From assembly GCA_035293045.1 (NCBI GenBank), contig DATDOY010000060.1, positions 1-18,908 on the forward strand: DNA of 18,908 nucleotides, read 5' to 3'. Each line of letters starts with the position of its first letter. Within the stretch, counting starts at the first letter, position 1. Shown here in pieces: positions 12,813 through 18,908 of the stretch. Source of the DNA: DATDOY01 sp035293045 (GTDB lineage Bacteria; Actinomycetota; Acidimicrobiia; IMCC26256; JACPCJ01). The position numbers were made by a program, and so were the translations under genes. Below the pieces are notes generated by a model. That model had not been told where the DNA came from. It saw only the letters and a program-made list of their open reading frames with translations, and did no database searches.

Positions 12813-13781
12813 GTGATCGTTGACCTCGCGGTGTACAGGGACGGCCGGCGGCTCCCTGGCGAGCTCGACCTCGAAGACGCCTTCGAGCATTGTCGCGATG
12901 GCGGATTCGTCTGGGTAGGGCTCCACGAGCCGACGCACGAGGAGATCAATCGGGTTGGCGCCGAATTCGGCATCCACGAGCTCGCCGCCGAAGACGCCGT
13001 CCACGCGAAGCAACGCCCGAAGCTCGAGGAGTACGACGGCGTCCACCTTCTCGTCCTCAAGCCGGCGCGCTACGACGACGCGACCGAGAGCATCGAGTTC
13101 GGCGAAATCCTGCTCTTCATCGGCGCTTCGTTTCTCGTCGCCGTTCGCCACGGACAGGCCGCACCGCTCGTCGACCTGCGCCGCAGCCTCGAGTCTCGAC
13201 CCGACCAGCTTCGCCTGGGACCTGGAGCCGTCGTCCACGCGATCGTCGACCGGGTGATTGACGACTACGCCACTGTGATGGCGGGCCTGGAGAACGACGT
13301 CGACGAGGTCGAGGAGCACGTTTTCGACGACGCCCGCGACATGCCGGTCAAACGCATCTACTTCCTCAAGCGCCAGGTCATCCAGTTCCATCGAGCGACC
13401 ACGCCCCTGCGCGAGCCGCTCCGTCGCATGGCCAGTGCCGAGGTCTCGGCGGTGCCTGAACACGTTCAGGAGTACTTCCGCGACACCTACGACCACGTGA
13501 TCCGAATTGACGAGCGGGTCGAAAACCTACGGGAGCTTCTCAACGGACTGCTCGATGCCGCGATGAGCCGAATCGGCGTGCAGCAGAACGAGGACATGCG
13601 TCGGATCTCGGCATGGGTTGCGATCGGCGTGGTGCCGACCCTGATCACCAGCGCCTACGGGATGAACCTGCGCCGCTTACCCTTCGACAATCAACTCCAT
13701 GGGTTCGCCATGGTGTCGGGCGCGCTCCTCGCGATCGCCGTCGTGATGTACCTCGTCTTCCACCGTCGCGGGTGGCTTTGA
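12813..13781 (+). CDS. corA: CorA-family magnesium/cobalt transporter
   Basis: This is a pentameric inner-membrane channel for Mg2+ and related divalent ions. It has 322 residues from the GTG at 12813, the usual family size. The cytosolic N-terminal domain includes WVGLHEPTHEEINRV, AVHAKQRPKLEEYDGVHLLVL and FGEILLFIGASFLVAVRHG, all typical. Then comes the long stalk helix around 210-268, including the QNEDMRRISAWVAI segment. The first membrane helix (about 267-282) leads to the signature YGMN (282-285), and the second membrane helix (297-316) is followed by the basic C-terminus FHRRGWL. The usual MPEL-like loop after GMN reads LRRLPF here. Upstream in-frame codons to 12564 lie over the hydrolase gene and are not coding. 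No Shine-Dalgarno is visible. It converges on the carotenoid oxygenase with an 11-base gap. Confidence 0.95.
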   Translation: MIVDLAVYRDGRRLPGELDLEDAFEHCRDGGFVWVGLHEPTHEEINRVGAEFGIHELAAEDAVHAKQRPKLEEYDGVHLLVLKPARYDDATESIEFGEILLFIGASFLVAVRHGQAAPLVDLRRSLESRPDQLRLGPGAVVHAIVDRVIDDYATVMAGLENDVDEVEEHVFDDARDMPVKRIYFLKRQVIQFHRATTPLREPLRRMASAEVSAVPEHVQEYFRDTYDHVIRIDERVENLRELLNGLLDAAMSRIGVQQNEDMRRISAWVAIGVVPTLITSAYGMNLRRLPFDNQLHGFAMVSGALLAIAVVMYLVFHRRGWL

Positions 13782-13787
13782 CTTCCG

Positions 13788-13800
13788 GGGGCTTAGCCCC
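13788..13800. terminator. Hairpin between corA and carotenoid oxygenase, stop codon in loop
   Basis: GGGGC (13788-13792), loop TTA, GCCCC (13796-13800). The loop is the TAA stop codon of the carotenoid oxygenase read on the minus strand, and the corA TGA ends seven bases before the stem. Flanking C/G bases (13785-13802) could extend the stem with a bulge. It is likely a shared terminator for the two convergent genes, although there is no T run. Confidence 0.5.
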
Positions 13801-15139
13801 GGTCGGGCACCCAATTGCCGTGGAACCCGAACGGCACGCGCTGGGGGAGATGAATCGTCGCGACGGGATCACCCCCGAAATCCTGAGCGTGCAAGATGAC
13901 GACGTCGCTCGAGTCCGTCGTGGCGTCATAGACGTATGACATGACATAACCGTCGTCCTCCGCCGCGTCGTCGCTCGCCGGCACGAAGACGGCCTCGAGG
14001 GTGACGCGCCCGGGTCCGTAGTCGTGGAGTTCGCTCGTCCCCGCGACAAGGTCGTGCTTGAGAAGCGGACCGTGCTCGACACCGGGGCCGAAATGCGCGG
14101 CGTAGCCATAGCGGTGCGGCTTCCCGATCAGGCGCTCGTCGTGGCGAGGGAACTCCTGTCCCCGATCATCGATGCGTTCCTCACGTGCCTTTCCGGCGGC
14201 GAGGTCGAGGGTCCACCGATCGAGCGTGGGCTCGCCCTCGTTGGGGCCGAGCGTCTCGGTGGCGAACATGCGGGGGTGGCGGATCACGTCGATCACCACC
14301 TCACCACCGGGAAGTTCGTACGCGTTGAGCGGGTGGAAGACATAACAGAGATCAAGGTCGAACCACTTCACGTCGCCGGCGTCGCCGTCGCGCGGAAGGA
14401 GGCCCACTCGAGCGCCGTACTCGGGATCCCACCGATACGGCAGGCGAGCGCCTTCCATGACGGCATCAAGGCTGAAGGTCACGGGCATGTCGAAGAGCAC
14501 GATGAAGTGTTCGGTGAAGGCGCAATCGTGCACCATCGGGCTTCCCGGCACTGGGACCTCGACGGTCCGCTTGACCGCCCCGTCCGCACCGACCTTCACG
14601 TACTGGATGTGGTTCCACTCCCAGTAATAGGCGACGGCGTGCAGCTCGCCGGTGTCGGGATCGGCCTTGGGGTGCGCGGTGAACCCGGCGGGCAGCGTTC
14701 CCCCGAAGTCGGTGCGCGTCAGGGTCTCGAGTTCGTACGAGAGCTCGACGGGTACGGCCCCGGCCTCGACGATGGCGAAGGTCTTTCCAGCATGTCCGAT
14801 GACGTTGGTGTTGGCGCCGTCGAACATGCCGTGGCGCGGTCCGGGGGTCTCGGGGCGCGACCGCGCGGCGCTGACGTTCCCATCGACGACGAAGCGATTT
14901 CGATACCACTCCGCGTTGCCCTCGCGGAGTCGCACGCCGTGCACCATCCCGGTGCCCGTGAACCAGTGGTAGGTGGCAGGGTCCTCCGGCATCACCGGGT
15001 TGGGGCCGATTCGGAGGAGGCGTCCGTTGAGCTCGGGCGGAATGGATCCCGTCACCGGAAGGTCAAAGCCGGTGACCTCCTCCTGCACGGGCGCGAAGTT
15101 GCCCTCGAGGTAGCGATTGCGGACGGCTTGCTCGCTCAT
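13793..15139 (-). CDS. Carotenoid cleavage oxygenase (RPE65/CCD family)
   Basis: This non-heme iron enzyme cleaves C=C bonds of carotenoids, apocarotenoids or stilbenes with O2 and sits in the cytosol or at the membrane surface. It is 448 residues long. The four iron-binding histidines of the seven-bladed propeller are in place: H156 in TAHPKADP, H204 in PMVHDCAFTEHF, H269 in CYVFHPLNAYE and H440 in FGFHGNWVP. The N-terminal FDLPVTGSIPPELNGRLLRI and the segment PNPVMPEDPATYHWFTGTGMVHG are family hallmarks. The substrate is not predictable; bacterial members include apocarotenoid and lignostilbene oxygenases. The start is ATG 15139, with GAGGAG eight bases upstream. No carotenoid or retinal genes are close by. 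azlCD lies upstream on the same strand, separated by 155 bases and a hairpin. Confidence 0.96.
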   Translation of the reverse strand: MSEQAVRNRYLEGNFAPVQEEVTGFDLPVTGSIPPELNGRLLRIGPNPVMPEDPATYHWFTGTGMVHGVRLREGNAEWYRNRFVVDGNVSAARSRPETPGPRHGMFDGANTNVIGHAGKTFAIVEAGAVPVELSYELETLTRTDFGGTLPAGFTAHPKADPDTGELHAVAYYWEWNHIQYVKVGADGAVKRTVEVPVPGSPMVHDCAFTEHFIVLFDMPVTFSLDAVMEGARLPYRWDPEYGARVGLLPRDGDAGDVKWFDLDLCYVFHPLNAYELPGGEVVIDVIRHPRMFATETLGPNEGEPTLDRWTLDLAAGKAREERIDDRGQEFPRHDERLIGKPHRYGYAAHFGPGVEHGPLLKHDLVAGTSELHDYGPGRVTLEAVFVPASDDAAEDDGYVMSYVYDATTDSSDVVILHAQDFGGDPVATIHLPQRVPFGFHGNWVPDRG

Positions 15140-15188
15140 GGCGTTGCTCCTCTCGACGGCGCCCCCGCCAAGTTACGACGAATCGGGC

Positions 15189-15209
15189 GGCGACGGCACG
15201 TTCGTCGCC
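15189..15209 (-). terminator. Hairpin between azlD and carotenoid oxygenase
   Basis: GGCGACG (15189-15195) and CGTCGCC (15203-15209) form a 7-bp stem with a 7-base loop, in the 155-base gap downstream of azlD. The minus strand then reads GATTCGTCGTAACTT, only mildly T-rich. A terminator for azlCD or a leader element for the oxygenase is possible. Confidence 0.35.
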
Positions 15210-15294
15210 TCGCCTCTGGTTTCGTCGACACGCTCCGCACCAGTGGCGAGATCACCCGCGACTGCGGATGCGGATACCGCGGACCCTCCGGCGA

Positions 15295-15621
15295 TCAACT
15301 CAGTTGTTCGAGGAGCGTCACCACGGCGAGGCCTACCGCCGTCGTGAGCAGGAGGTTCTTCGTGCGCCAGGCAATCGCCAAGGCCAGGAGGCCGGCCACG
15401 AGGCGGGCGTCCACCAGGTCGATCGCTCCCCCACCCGGCCGCAGGATGGCGGGAACCGTGAGTGCGGCGAGGACCGCGGGCGGGATCATCCGGAGCCCCT
15501 CGCGGACGCGAGCCGGGAGCTCGGTGAACCGGTGGGCGACGAAGAGAAACGACGCCCGCGTGAGAAATGTGCCCACGCCGCCGGCCACGATCACGACCCA
15601 CGCCGTGGTCGTGTCGCTCAC
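15295..15621 (-). CDS. azlD: AzlD family branched-chain amino acid exporter, small subunit
   Basis: This 108-residue, four-helix membrane protein works with AzlC to export branched-chain amino acids or analogues (as in the BrnFE pair of Corynebacterium). The start WVVIVAGGVGTFLTRASF is the AzlD signature (G..T...R..F), followed by LREGLRMIPPAVLAALTVPAI-type sequence with the R-x-x-P-P-A-V-L-A-A core, and further hydrophobic segments LVAGLLALAIAWRTKN and LLLTTAVGLAVVTLLEQL. The start is GTG 15621, which overlaps the azlC stop by four bases (GTGA), so the two are translationally coupled. Much of the same open frame upstream is antisense or out-of-frame azlC and is not coding. Confidence 0.93.
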   Translation of the reverse strand: MSDTTTAWVVIVAGGVGTFLTRASFLFVAHRFTELPARVREGLRMIPPAVLAALTVPAILRPGGGAIDLVDARLVAGLLALAIAWRTKNLLLTTAVGLAVVTLLEQLS

Positions 15622-16319
15622 GGGTTTCTCCGCAGTGAATGGACGACTCCTGCGGCGATGCCCGCCGCCGAGCCCAAGAGCATGCCGAGATTCCACGGCA
15701 ACGGTGCCGCCGCCGTGGCCACCGCCGCGCCGGTCGCCGCCGCCGTGAGGGTGGGGCGGTCGACCACCGATGGCACGAGCAGCGCCATGAACGTCAGCGG
15801 GATGGCGAACTCGAGCGGTACCGAGTCGGGAACGTTGTCGCCGACGAGCACGCCAATGCTGGTCATGATCTGCCACACCGTCCAGAGGGTGAGTGCGCCT
15901 CCGAAGTAGAAGGCCAGCCACGGTTGGTAGGACGGGTCCGCCTGCCGTCGGCTGATCGTGACCGCGAAGGCCTGGTCGGTCATGACATAGGCGGCGGCGA
16001 GGCGCTCGCGCATCGTGCGCGCCGCGAACGAAGGAGCCAGCGCGGCCGAATACATGATGTGGCGTGCGTTGATCACCAGGACCGTGAGGATGGCCACAAC
16101 GGCGGGGGCGTCCTGCTTGAGGAGGTCGATCGCCGCGAGTTGCGCGGCCCCGGCGAAAATCACCATCGAGAAGCCCGCGTTCTCGGGGAGGTGGAAGCCT
16201 GCGTCGACGACGGCGGCGCCGGCGACGATGCCAAACGGGGCCACGCCGAGGAGCAGGGGCGCCACCGAGGCCATCCCGTCCCGGAACCCGCGGCGGCGCG
16301 ACGTAGCGGGGTCGGTCAC
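15618..16319 (-). CDS. azlC: AzlC family branched-chain amino acid exporter, large subunit
   Basis: This is a 233-residue inner membrane protein. Recognisable AzlC features in order: GFRDGMASVAPLLLGVAPFGIVAG (11-34), the segment FSMVIFAGAAQLAAIDLL (50-67) with the A-G-A-A-Q core, INARHIMYSAALAP (83-96), which is the family's most conserved stretch, AYVMTDQAFAVT (110-121), and four further helices ending GMLLGSAAGIAAGVVHSLR. Together with azlD downstream it should form a proton-linked exporter of branched-chain amino acids. The start is one of two adjacent GTG codons (16322 or 16319) with no Shine-Dalgarno. The frame continues open to 17036, but that part is antisense to the NTF2-like gene. 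It is divergent from the NTF2-like gene. No Lrp-type regulator is adjacent. Confidence 0.94.
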   Translation of the reverse strand: MTDPATSRRRGFRDGMASVAPLLLGVAPFGIVAGAAVVDAGFHLPENAGFSMVIFAGAAQLAAIDLLKQDAPAVVAILTVLVINARHIMYSAALAPSFAARTMRERLAAAYVMTDQAFAVTISRRQADPSYQPWLAFYFGGALTLWTVWQIMTSIGVLVGDNVPDSVPLEFAIPLTFMALLVPSVVDRPTLTAAATGAAVATAAAPLPWNLGMLLGSAAGIAAGVVHSLRRNP

Positions 16320-16375
16320 CACGCGAGCATGCCGCGCCGGAGTCCTGTGCCGGGAACGATTTCCCCAGCACCCGG

Positions 16376-16381
16376 TAAGGT
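16376..16381 (+). promoter_or_regulatory. Putative -10 box (TAAGGT) for leaderless NTF2-like gene
   Basis: TAAGGT ends seven bases before the ATG at 16389 (GGTAAGGTCGGGATCATG). No ribosome binding site is present. This is the clearest leaderless arrangement in the window. Confidence 0.5.
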
Positions 16382-16388
16382 CGGGATC

Positions 16389-16793
16389 ATGACCACACCC
16401 GCCCGCGAGGCATCGGTGCGCTCTATGGCGGCCGTCGAATCCGGCGACAAGGCCGCGTGGCTGGCCCTCTTCGCCGACGACGCCGTCATCGAGGATCCGG
16501 TCGGATCGTCGCCGCTCGACCCGGAGGGGAAGGGACACCGCGGTCTCGACGCGATCAGCGCCTTCTGGGACGCCAACATCGGGCCCAACACGCTGCGTTT
16601 CGACATCCGCCATTCCTTCGCCGCCGGCGACGAGGTCGCCAACGTCGGGACGATCACGACGACGCTCCCCGACGGGAGTCAGGCGGCTGTCGAAGGCGTC
16701 TTCACCTACCGGGTCGACGACGCCGGCCGCCTGGTCGCGCTCCGGGCGTTCTGGAACTTCGACGAGAACATGGACTTCCGCCCCGCCTCGTGA
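16389..16793 (+). CDS. NTF2-like (SnoaL/ketosteroid isomerase-type) protein
   Basis: This 134-residue cone-shaped alpha+beta fold protein is of the NTF2/KSI superfamily. It opens with helix REASVRSMAAVESGDKAAWLALFADDAVIEDPVG, where the D-A-V-I-E-D-P-V-G strand contains the Asp position used in ketosteroid isomerase. It continues with GLDAISAFWDANIGPN, and later strands VGTITTTLPDGSQAAVEGVFTYRVDDAGRLVALRAFW show the expected pattern. Members include isomerases, dehydratases and limonene-epoxide hydrolases, and many have no assigned reaction; I cannot choose. The start is ATG 16389 because the frame upstream overlaps azlC in antisense. It is convergent with the CMD-type gene at 16804 (10-base gap). 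Confidence 0.88.
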   Translation: MTTPAREASVRSMAAVESGDKAAWLALFADDAVIEDPVGSSPLDPEGKGHRGLDAISAFWDANIGPNTLRFDIRHSFAAGDEVANVGTITTTLPDGSQAAVEGVFTYRVDDAGRLVALRAFWNFDENMDFRPAS

Positions 16794-16803
16794 CCCCTGG
16801 TCG

Positions 16804-17286
16804 CTAGACGCGGATCTCACAGGTGGGGTGAATGCCGAGGACGGCCTGCATGCGGCCGAGTCCCAGCCACATCCCACAGCAGATGGTGAGATCGACGATC
16901 TCGTCGTCCTCGTAGGCCGAGCGCATCCGGGTCCAGAAGTCGTCGTCCATGCCCGACGGTTCGCGCGCAAACCGATCGGCGAACTCGATGGCGAGGCGTT
17001 CGCGCTCTGAGTACTGCTCATGGGTGCGCCACTCATCGACGTGCGCGTAGAGATCCTCCGTAATGCCGTGCTCGTCGGCGTCCTTGGCGCGCGTCGCCAA
17101 GCACACCGGGCACTCGTTCACCTGTGCAATGCGGTATCGCGCGAGCTCGCGCACGCGCAGCGGCAGTTGAGTCTTGCCGTAGACCGCCTCGCTGAAGGCG
17201 ACCATGCCGACGGCCATCTCGGGACGCGAGAGCATCCACGCAACGTGCTCACCGAGGCCGTGCTCGGGAAATTCGATTCGCGCCAT
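16804..17286 (-). CDS. Carboxymuconolactone decarboxylase/AhpD-fold protein
   Basis: This 160-residue all-alpha protein has a CMD core. The segment LPLRVRELARYRIAQVNECPVCLATRAKDA (41-70) contains the redox pair C59-P-V-C62 at the start of a helix, as in AhpD. In AhpD the fourth residue after the second Cys is a His that takes part in catalysis; here it is Arg 66. A second pair, C136 C137, sits in the C-terminal helix (LTICCGMWLGLG). YSERERLAIEFADRFAREP is the usual helix of longer CMD proteins. Possible roles are peroxide or thiol defence or a gamma-lactone pathway; neither is shown. The start is ATG 17286, with GAGACT six bases upstream and no Shine-Dalgarno. It lies 48 bases downstream of the helicase stop on the same strand. 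Confidence 0.88.
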   Translation of the reverse strand: MARIEFPEHGLGEHVAWMLSRPEMAVGMVAFSEAVYGKTQLPLRVRELARYRIAQVNECPVCLATRAKDADEHGITEDLYAHVDEWRTHEQYSERERLAIEFADRFAREPSGMDDDFWTRMRSAYEDDEIVDLTICCGMWLGLGRMQAVLGIHPTCEIRV

Positions 17287-17334
17287 GTCGCCAGTCTCGC
17301 GGATGACGAGAACGGTTTCGCCGCGTGCCGCGGC

Positions 17335-18501
17335 CTACGCCGCTGCTTCCTCGTTGGGATCCCACTTCACGAGGTCGCTGAGGCGGGGATCGTTCGAGAG
17401 CATCTCCACGATCGGCAAGTCGAGCTCAAGCTTCTTTTGGATGCGCTGGGCGGCGAGGCCCTCGTTCCAGGCGACGAGCGTGACGACGAGGCCCGCTTCG
17501 CCGGCGCGGGCCGTGCGGCCGGAGCGGTGCAAGTAGGCCTTGTGGTCTTCAGGCATGTCGTAGTGGATCACGGTGTCGATGCCCTCGATGTGGAGGCCGC
17601 GAGCGGCGACGTCTGTCGCGACGAGCAGGTTGATCTTGCCCTCGGCGAAGCGGGCGAGGGCCCGCTCGCGTGCCGGCTGCGTGCGGTCGCCGTGGATGGC
17701 CGCCACCGTGACCCGCTCGTCACGCAAGGCCGAAGCGAGCCGATCGGCCGCCCGCTTCGTGCGCACGAACACGAGCGTGCGGCCGTGCGATCGGGCGATG
17801 GTCGCCGTCAGCTTCGGCTTGTCGAGTTCGTGAACCGAGATGAACCGGTGCGTCATCGTCTCGATCGTCGCCTCTTCCTCGACGTCGTGACGCACGGGGT
17901 CCTTGAGAAAGCGCTGCACGAGCGAGTCGACCTGGCCGTCGAGGGTGGCCGAGAAGAGGAGGGTTTGGTGGTCGGCGGTGCACTGGCGCAACAGCCACTC
18001 GACCTGCGGGCGAAAGCCCATGTCGTTCATGCGGTCGGCCTCGTCGATGACGAGGGTCTTGATGCCATCGAGCTCCGCGACACCTTGGTTGACGAGGTCG
18101 ATGAGGCGCCCGGGCGTGGCGACGACGATGTCGACGCCGCGACGGAGGGCCTTGATCTGCTTCTCAAAGGGCGTGCCGCCATAGCAGAGGACCATGCTGA
18201 TCCCCCGCACTTCGGCGAGCGGGTCGAGGACCTTGTGCACCTGCACGGCGAGTTCGCGCGTGGGTACGAGCACGAGGGCGGCCGGCTTGTTGGGAGTGCC
18301 CCGGCTGATGGCGTGGAGCAACGGAAGGCCAAAGGCCAGGGTCTTTCCCGATCCGGTGCGGGCCTTGCCGCACACGTCGCGCCGGGCGAGGGCGTCGGGA
18401 ATGGTGAGGGCCTGGATCGGGAACGGGCTCGTGATGCCGCCGCGCTCGAGCGCGTCGACGAGGTCGGGCGCAATGCCAAGCGCGCCAAAGGTCGTACTCA
18501 T
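17335..18501 (-). CDS. DEAD-box ATP-dependent RNA helicase
   Basis: This 388-residue two-domain SF2 helicase unwinds RNA using ATP in the cytosol (RNA decay, ribosome assembly, cold growth). All motifs are visible: Q motif with F5 and PIQ (28-30), motif I ARTGSGKT (47-54), Ia PTRELA (80-85), Ib TPGR (129-132), II DEAD (153-156), III SAT (184-186), IV LVFVRTK (243-249), V ATDVAARGLHIEGID (295-309) and VI HRSGRTARAG (325-334). After the core only a short tail remains (EEAAA end), without the long basic C-terminal region of DeaD/CsdA, so it is RhlE/SrmB-like in size. The start is ATG 18501, with GGAG nine bases upstream. The preceding 141-base gap holds TAGGAT (18630-18625) as a possible -10 box, which would give a leader of roughly 115 bases, as is common in cold-controlled helicases. 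Confidence 0.96.
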   Translation of the reverse strand: MSTTFGALGIAPDLVDALERGGITSPFPIQALTIPDALARRDVCGKARTGSGKTLAFGLPLLHAISRGTPNKPAALVLVPTRELAVQVHKVLDPLAEVRGISMVLCYGGTPFEKQIKALRRGVDIVVATPGRLIDLVNQGVAELDGIKTLVIDEADRMNDMGFRPQVEWLLRQCTADHQTLLFSATLDGQVDSLVQRFLKDPVRHDVEEEATIETMTHRFISVHELDKPKLTATIARSHGRTLVFVRTKRAADRLASALRDERVTVAAIHGDRTQPARERALARFAEGKINLLVATDVAARGLHIEGIDTVIHYDMPEDHKAYLHRSGRTARAGEAGLVVTLVAWNEGLAAQRIQKKLELDLPIVEMLSNDPRLSDLVKWDPNEEAAA

Positions 18502-18642
18502 GAAGAGGAACTCCAGTCGTCAGTTGTCGGTGAGGTCAGCCTCGAAGCGACCCCGGTCCGTCTGACGACGATGGAGATGCGGAGAGGAAGACCCACGAGC
18601 CGATGATCGACTCGCTCGTTGACCATCCTATCGGCTTTTGCG
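18502..18642 (-). promoter_or_regulatory. Helicase upstream region with possible long leader
   Basis: The gap of 141 bases is free of genes. On the minus strand TAGGAT at 18630-18625 fits a -10 element; no convincing -35 is seen. A leader of over 100 bases would precede the helicase ATG. I find no strong extended hairpin in it by eye. Confidence 0.3.
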
Positions 18643-18908
18643 CTACAGCCCTGTACCTAGCTCGGGGATGTCGCTCACTGCGTTCGCTTCGCCGACGGGT
18701 TGCACGGGTGGAACCCACCCTGCGCGGTCGTCGTGACGACGCACGATCTTGGCGGGCGCGCCGGCAGCGACGCATCGATCCGGGATCACGCCGCGCACGA
18801 CCGAACCAGCGGCAACCGTGACGTTGCGGCCGATATCGGCACCCGGCAGAACGACGACGTTGGCGCCGAGCCAGCTCCCTGCTCCGATGCGCACCGGCGC
18901 CTCCTCGG
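18643..18908 (-). CDS. Hexapeptide-repeat acyltransferase, C-terminal part (runs off right edge)
   Basis: The last 87 or so codons are in the window; the 5' part lies past base 18908. The visible part opens in mid-protein (EEAPVRIGAG) and shows left-handed beta-helix repeats: I-G-A-G-S-W, L-G-A-N-V-V, V-L-P-G-A-D, I-G-R-N-V-T, V-A-A-G-S-V. It then has CVAAGAPAKIVRR, the cap that ends the helix in maltose O-acetyltransferase, NodL and serine or sugar acetyltransferases (AG.PAK..R). The tail of about 30 residues (AGWVPPVQPVGE...ELGTGL) is not repetitive. The acceptor is probably a sugar or other small hydroxyl compound, not determinable here. A GTG at 18894 could be mistaken for the start, but coding sequence clearly continues upstream of it. 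Confidence 0.87.
   Translation of the reverse strand, partial: EEAPVRIGAGSWLGANVVVLPGADIGRNVTVAAGSVVRGVIPDRCVAAGAPAKIVRRHDDRAGWVPPVQPVGEANAVSDIPELGTGL

Noticed and set aside
14024..15748. 574-codon open frame on the plus strand across the carotenoid oxygenase
   Set aside because: It is antisense to a protein with all four iron histidines. Long mirror frames are expected in DNA with G/C-rich third positions, and its translation shows no recognisable domain.
17020..18606. 528-codon plus-strand frame across the helicase
   Set aside because: It is antisense to a complete DEAD-box protein. The composition (repeated Asp, Val, Glu, Arg) is that of a reverse-strand shadow.
18892..18894. GTG at 18894 as start of the acyltransferase
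   Set aside because: In-frame coding sequence (EEAP before the Val) continues to the window edge, and a hexapeptide enzyme needs far more repeats than the 83 residues from here.
1..18908. Mobile element, CRISPR array, defence island, toxin-antitoxin pair or tRNA gene
   Set aside because: I looked for transposase or integrase motifs, regular short DNA repeats, and tRNA-like cloverleafs on both strands by eye and found none. Base composition is even across the window, with no sign of recent transfer.

Overview
The window is an ordinary, gene-dense stretch of chromosome from a high-GC actinobacterium, probably of the Acidimicrobiia type. The reasons are strong G/C at third codon positions, a luciferase-like F420-type oxidoreductase, a MshB/Mca-like PIG-L deacetylase together with a MshD-like double GNAT protein (mycothiol-type families), a secreted peptidase carrying GYW..GGV..FGDA repeats, and several genes without a Shine-Dalgarno site but with a TANNNT box 6-8 nt before the start codon (leaderless transcription). 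The taxonomic placement is inference from these traits, not from a marker gene.

Layout, left to right. 1-203: 5' part of an F420-type oxidoreductase (-), running off the left edge. 365-526: a very small secreted peptide with two cysteines (+). 562-2547: dUTPase (dut) behind an M23 peptidase with six C-terminal repeats (both -). 2634-3425: PIG-L deacetylase (+). 3448-3873: a small membrane protein (-). 4066-4503: Hsp20 (+), followed by a strong hairpin. 4571-6647: EamA transporter and tandem GNAT protein (+). 6656-6958: a 100-residue conserved-looking unknown (-), divergent from an aldo/keto reductase at 7101-8057 (+). 8076-12756: a same-strand group (-) of MEST-like alpha/beta hydrolase, a 1083-residue soluble hybrid histidine kinase (GAF, four PAS, HisKA, HATPase, REC) and an SRPBCC protein. 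12813-13781: CorA (+), convergent with a carotenoid cleavage oxygenase at 13793-15139 (-). 15295-16319: azlC-azlD with overlapping start and stop (-). 16389-16793: NTF2/SnoaL-like protein (+). 16804-18501: CMD/AhpD-fold protein behind a DEAD-box RNA helicase (-). 18643-18908: C-terminal end of a hexapeptide-repeat acyltransferase (-), running off the right edge.

Most genes look like independent housekeeping, stress or transport functions rather than one pathway. The clearest functional units are azlCD (branched-chain amino acid export), the hydrolase-kinase-SRPBCC group (possibly co-transcribed), and M23-dut. No gap between genes exceeds 300 bases. I see no rRNA, tRNA, CRISPR array, insertion sequence, phage gene or defence system. 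The most unusual items are the secreted mini-peptide, the repeat-bearing M23 protein, the recurrent leaderless promoter signature and a 14-bp palindrome inside the kinase promoter. I did not find a convincing new multi-gene system.
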